Program-made: the position numbers and the translations under genes
Shown: positions 62,267 to 64,000 of the stretch, one piece after another
Position numbering within the stretch: the first letter of the stretch is position 1
Layout of the letters: each line of letters begins with the position of its first letter
Notes under the pieces: model-generated
The model's database searches: none
Told to the model about the DNA's origin: nothing
The model's input: the letters and a program-made list of their open reading frames with translations, nothing else
DNA from: Flavobacterium branchiicola
GTDB taxonomy: Bacteria; Bacteroidota; Bacteroidia; Flavobacteriales; Flavobacteriaceae
DNA: 64,000 bases
Reading direction: 5' to 3'
Assembly: GCF_018383905.1 (NCBI RefSeq)
Contig: NZ_JAGYWA010000002.1
Location: 493,369-557,368, forward strand

Positions 62267-62737
62267 TTAGAAAGGATTGTATCCTTTTTTTACCATATCA
62301 ACATGTACCTTGATGAAATCAGATAAAGTCTTTTTTAGACTTGTAAAAGGCAAAATATCATTTCTGGTTGGTAAATGAGCTTGGTAAACTATAGGGTTAT
62401 CACCTTCATCTAAATAAACATATAAAAATTGTTCACCAGGATTGTGAGCATCAATAGCAAAAAATGGTCTTGTTATGCTTTTATTATAATTTGATAGCCA
62501 TTCTCTAACTTCTGTTTGTAACTCCTCTTGAGTATTACCCGCATAGTCTAAGACATAACAATCGTTACCCGCAAGATACAATAATTCTCTAAGTGCTTGT
62601 GGGAATAGATTACCATTATTATAAAGTTGTTCTAAATCTTCTATTTCTTCAATAGAAATTGGTTTTATTGGAAAGTTAAATGTTTTTCCGTAATGTATGG
62701 GATTATCTCTTAAATAAGTGAGTTTTTCTATATTCAT
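62267..62737 (-). CDS. SUKH-family (SMI1/KNR4) immunity protein
   Basis: The protein has 156 residues. Its core reads PISIEEIEDLEQLYNNGNLF then PQALRELLYLAGNDCYVLDY, and YLDEGDNPIVYQAHLP near the end, matching the SUKH superfamily, the commonest immunity fold for nuclease and deaminase toxins. It starts 2 bp after the toxin gene stop, so it is coupled to it. Expected role: bind and neutralise the toxin C-terminus. Confident for the fold, inferred for the partner. Confidence 0.85.
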   Translation of the reverse strand: MNIEKLTYLRDNPIHYGKTFNFPIKPISIEEIEDLEQLYNNGNLFPQALRELLYLAGNDCYVLDYAGNTQEELQTEVREWLSNYNKSITRPFFAIDAHNPGEQFLYVYLDEGDNPIVYQAHLPTRNDILPFTSLKKTLSDFIKVHVDMVKKGYNPF

Positions 62738-62739
62738 GA

Positions 62740-64000
62740 TTATTCGTTTATCATATTTTTAACATTGTCCATTCTAATTGCGTCTCGATGAGCAATAAAT
62801 TTAATTTCTAAAATCTTATTTTCTGAATTGGCATATATTTTTGCTGCCTGTAAAAATTTTTGACATGATGTACAAGTATATAGTGTAGATTCTATTTCAA
62901 TAACAAATCTATTGCCTTTTGAGTAATGATTCTCAAAAAAGTTAAATAAATATTTTAGTTCGGTGTCATTAAATCGTCCTTTTCCGTCGATATCAAGAGC
63001 TTTGGTAACAAAAGCATTAAATTTATCAATATCTGAAACTGGAATAAATCGATTTCTAAAACTTAAGGGTGTATTTCTCATAATCATCTCATAATTATCA
63101 ATACCACCAGACATATACCATTCTGAAAAAGTTTCAACTAATTGATTATCTATGTAGCAACTTGTTGTAGCGCGTATTCGATTTGAATTTTGGAATAGCT
63201 TAAGTTGTTTAGGATTCAAATCATAAAATGCATCTGAAAAGCTGGTATAAAAGTCACGAAGCTGTGCTACTGACATCTCTTCAAAAATTATTTCTTTTTC
63301 ATAAGACTTAATGGCTGTATCCCAATTTAATCTTTGTCTTTCAATTGTTACACCTATTGTTTCTTTTGAGGAGTTGGTTCGTAGAATATTTTTTACATCA
63401 AGAACGGATAAATAATCTGGTGCTGTTGTAATTGAAATGCTAGCTTGGTCTAGAAGTATTATTCCTTTTGGATTTTCGATCAATTGGATTAAAATATTTT
63501 GTTCTATTTTACCATGTTTTTCTAAGAATCTCCATCTTTGTAATGGACTAAGAGATTCTAAAAAATTGCTTAACGGTGGATATTCATAAAATCTTGCAAT
63601 AGCATTTACTTTTGTATTACTAATTATAATATTAATGAATTTTCTATCAGTTATTTTTTTATCATTTAGATATTTCCAATTCTCCAAAGCATTTGATTTG
63701 TTAATTAGACTCCATTCTTCTTTAGATAATTTATTAAAATCGTCCCAGAAGGCTATTTTAACATCAGCAGCAAAGTCATCAAATTTTGTAACGATTATAT
63801 TTTCTTCAAAACCTAAATCAATAAGTTTTTGCCTAATACCAAGAATGTTTGTTGCTTTTTGAGTTCTAAGAGTTACTAATAAATTCTCTACATCAGGATG
63901 AATGACTCCCGAAGGGAAAGTATTTAAGAATTGGTCTGCAGCATTAATGGCTTTGTACCTAAAGGTAACTGATGCTGTAGCTTGTGCGATTATTAGCCAG
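62740..64000 (-). CDS. Polymorphic toxin C-terminus with deaminase-like motifs (partial, extends past window)
   Basis: The frame is open from the stop at 62742 to the window edge, giving at least 419 residues. The upstream TTG at 63687 is internal; translation before it reads ...FDDFAADVKIAFWDDF, NKLSKEEWSLINKSNALENW, typical of pretoxin linker regions. The last ~120 residues contain D-T-E-L-K-Y-L and, 24 residues later, the pair C-T-S-C in TLYTCTSCQKFLQAAKIYAN. This [HCD]xE...CxxC arrangement fits the bacterial toxin deaminases (BURPS668_1122-like). The gene is followed 2 bp later by a SUKH immunity gene, supporting a toxin. The N-terminal delivery region is outside the window. Confidence 0.65.
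   Translation of the reverse strand, partial: WLIIAQATASVTFRYKAINAADQFLNTFPSGVIHPDVENLLVTLRTQKATNILGIRQKLIDLGFEENIIVTKFDDFAADVKIAFWDDFNKLSKEEWSLINKSNALENWKYLNDKKITDRKFINIIISNTKVNAIARFYEYPPLSNFLESLSPLQRWRFLEKHGKIEQNILIQLIENPKGIILLDQASISITTAPDYLSVLDVKNILRTNSSKETIGVTIERQRLNWDTAIKSYEKEIIFEEMSVAQLRDFYTSFSDAFYDLNPKQLKLFQNSNRIRATTSCYIDNQLVETFSEWYMSGGIDNYEMIMRNTPLSFRNRFIPVSDIDKFNAFVTKALDIDGKGRFNDTELKYLFNFFENHYSKGNRFVIEIESTLYTCTSCQKFLQAAKIYANSENKILEIKFIAHRDAIRMDNVKNMINE

Noticed and set aside
63685..63687. TTG at 63687 as start of the toxin gene
   Set aside because: The reading frame remains open and protein-like up to the window edge.
1..64000. rRNA or tRNA genes
   Set aside because: No characteristic cloverleaf or rRNA sequence was seen on reading; a tRNAscan run would settle it.

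Overview
The window looks like a chromosomal segment of a Flavobacterium-like member of the Bacteroidota. The DNA is AT-rich. Many genes are preceded by the flavobacterial -7 box TAnnTTTG, sometimes with a TTG about 19-22 bp upstream. Lipoproteins carry C-S/N-N-D-D export signals. Intergenic spaces are full of the imperfect inverted repeats seen in flavobacterial genomes. No rRNA, tRNA or CRISPR array was seen. These family calls rest on sequence recognition alone; no database search was run.

Bases 1-35,800 are mostly core and housekeeping genes. They encode a secreted leucine-rich-like protein, a DUF808 membrane protein preceded by a 39-codon gene, a small lipoprotein, a WG-repeat protein, and the two agmatine-to-putrescine enzymes (aguB at 4,936 and aguA at 9,291) separated by an OmpA-family porin and a choice-of-anchor-I lipoprotein. 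Next come fumarylacetoacetase and serine hydroxymethyltransferase on overlapping divergent promoters, a MiaE-like tRNA hydroxylase, GMP reductase with a GNAT acetyltransferase, and a pentapeptide-repeat protein. An Omp85-like barrel is followed by a two-component system, a Usp-like protein and a bestrophin-like channel. The rest of this part holds a MocR regulator divergent from an EamA transporter, an acyl-CoA oxidase-like enzyme, a CHMI-type isomerase, a DUF6377 regulator next to a GH3 beta-glucosidase and a DUF1349 protein, an acyltransferase, and an ArsR-old yellow enzyme operon.

Bases 36,038-59,228 form a run of eleven minus-strand genes with mostly short gaps, unlike the rest of the window. 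It starts with two giant proteins (2,476 aa, then 1,944 aa with a complete N-terminal vWA MIDAS). These are followed by a bona fide phage-type tail fibre (gp53-like C-terminus) with its tail-fibre assembly chaperone, two DUF5977 proteins, a beta-helix fibre, and two copies of a two-gene cassette. In the cassette a nearly identical 500-bp module is joined to different distal domains: a propeller-like protein in one copy and a 21-repeat BspA-like protein in the other. None of these proteins has a Sec signal or a type IX secretion C-terminal domain. Five or six of them carry phage-fibre hallmarks, and no capsid, sheath, tube or terminase gene is visible. The best reading is the fibre/adhesin part of a tail-derived particle or a related cell-surface machine, and it is the most interesting object in the window.

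Bases 59,229-64,000, upstream of that operon, are a patchwork. They hold another fibre gene, a decayed gene remnant, a 22-codon N-terminal stub of a REP-associated tyrosine transposase beside REP-like repeats, an unknown 171-aa gene, a SUKH-family immunity gene, and the C-terminus of a polymorphic toxin with deaminase-like motifs. The toxin reading frame stays open to the window edge. Similar TTTACA...TGTAAA palindromes lie in the leaders of the 360-aa fibre gene and the 2,476-aa gene, hinting at co-regulation.
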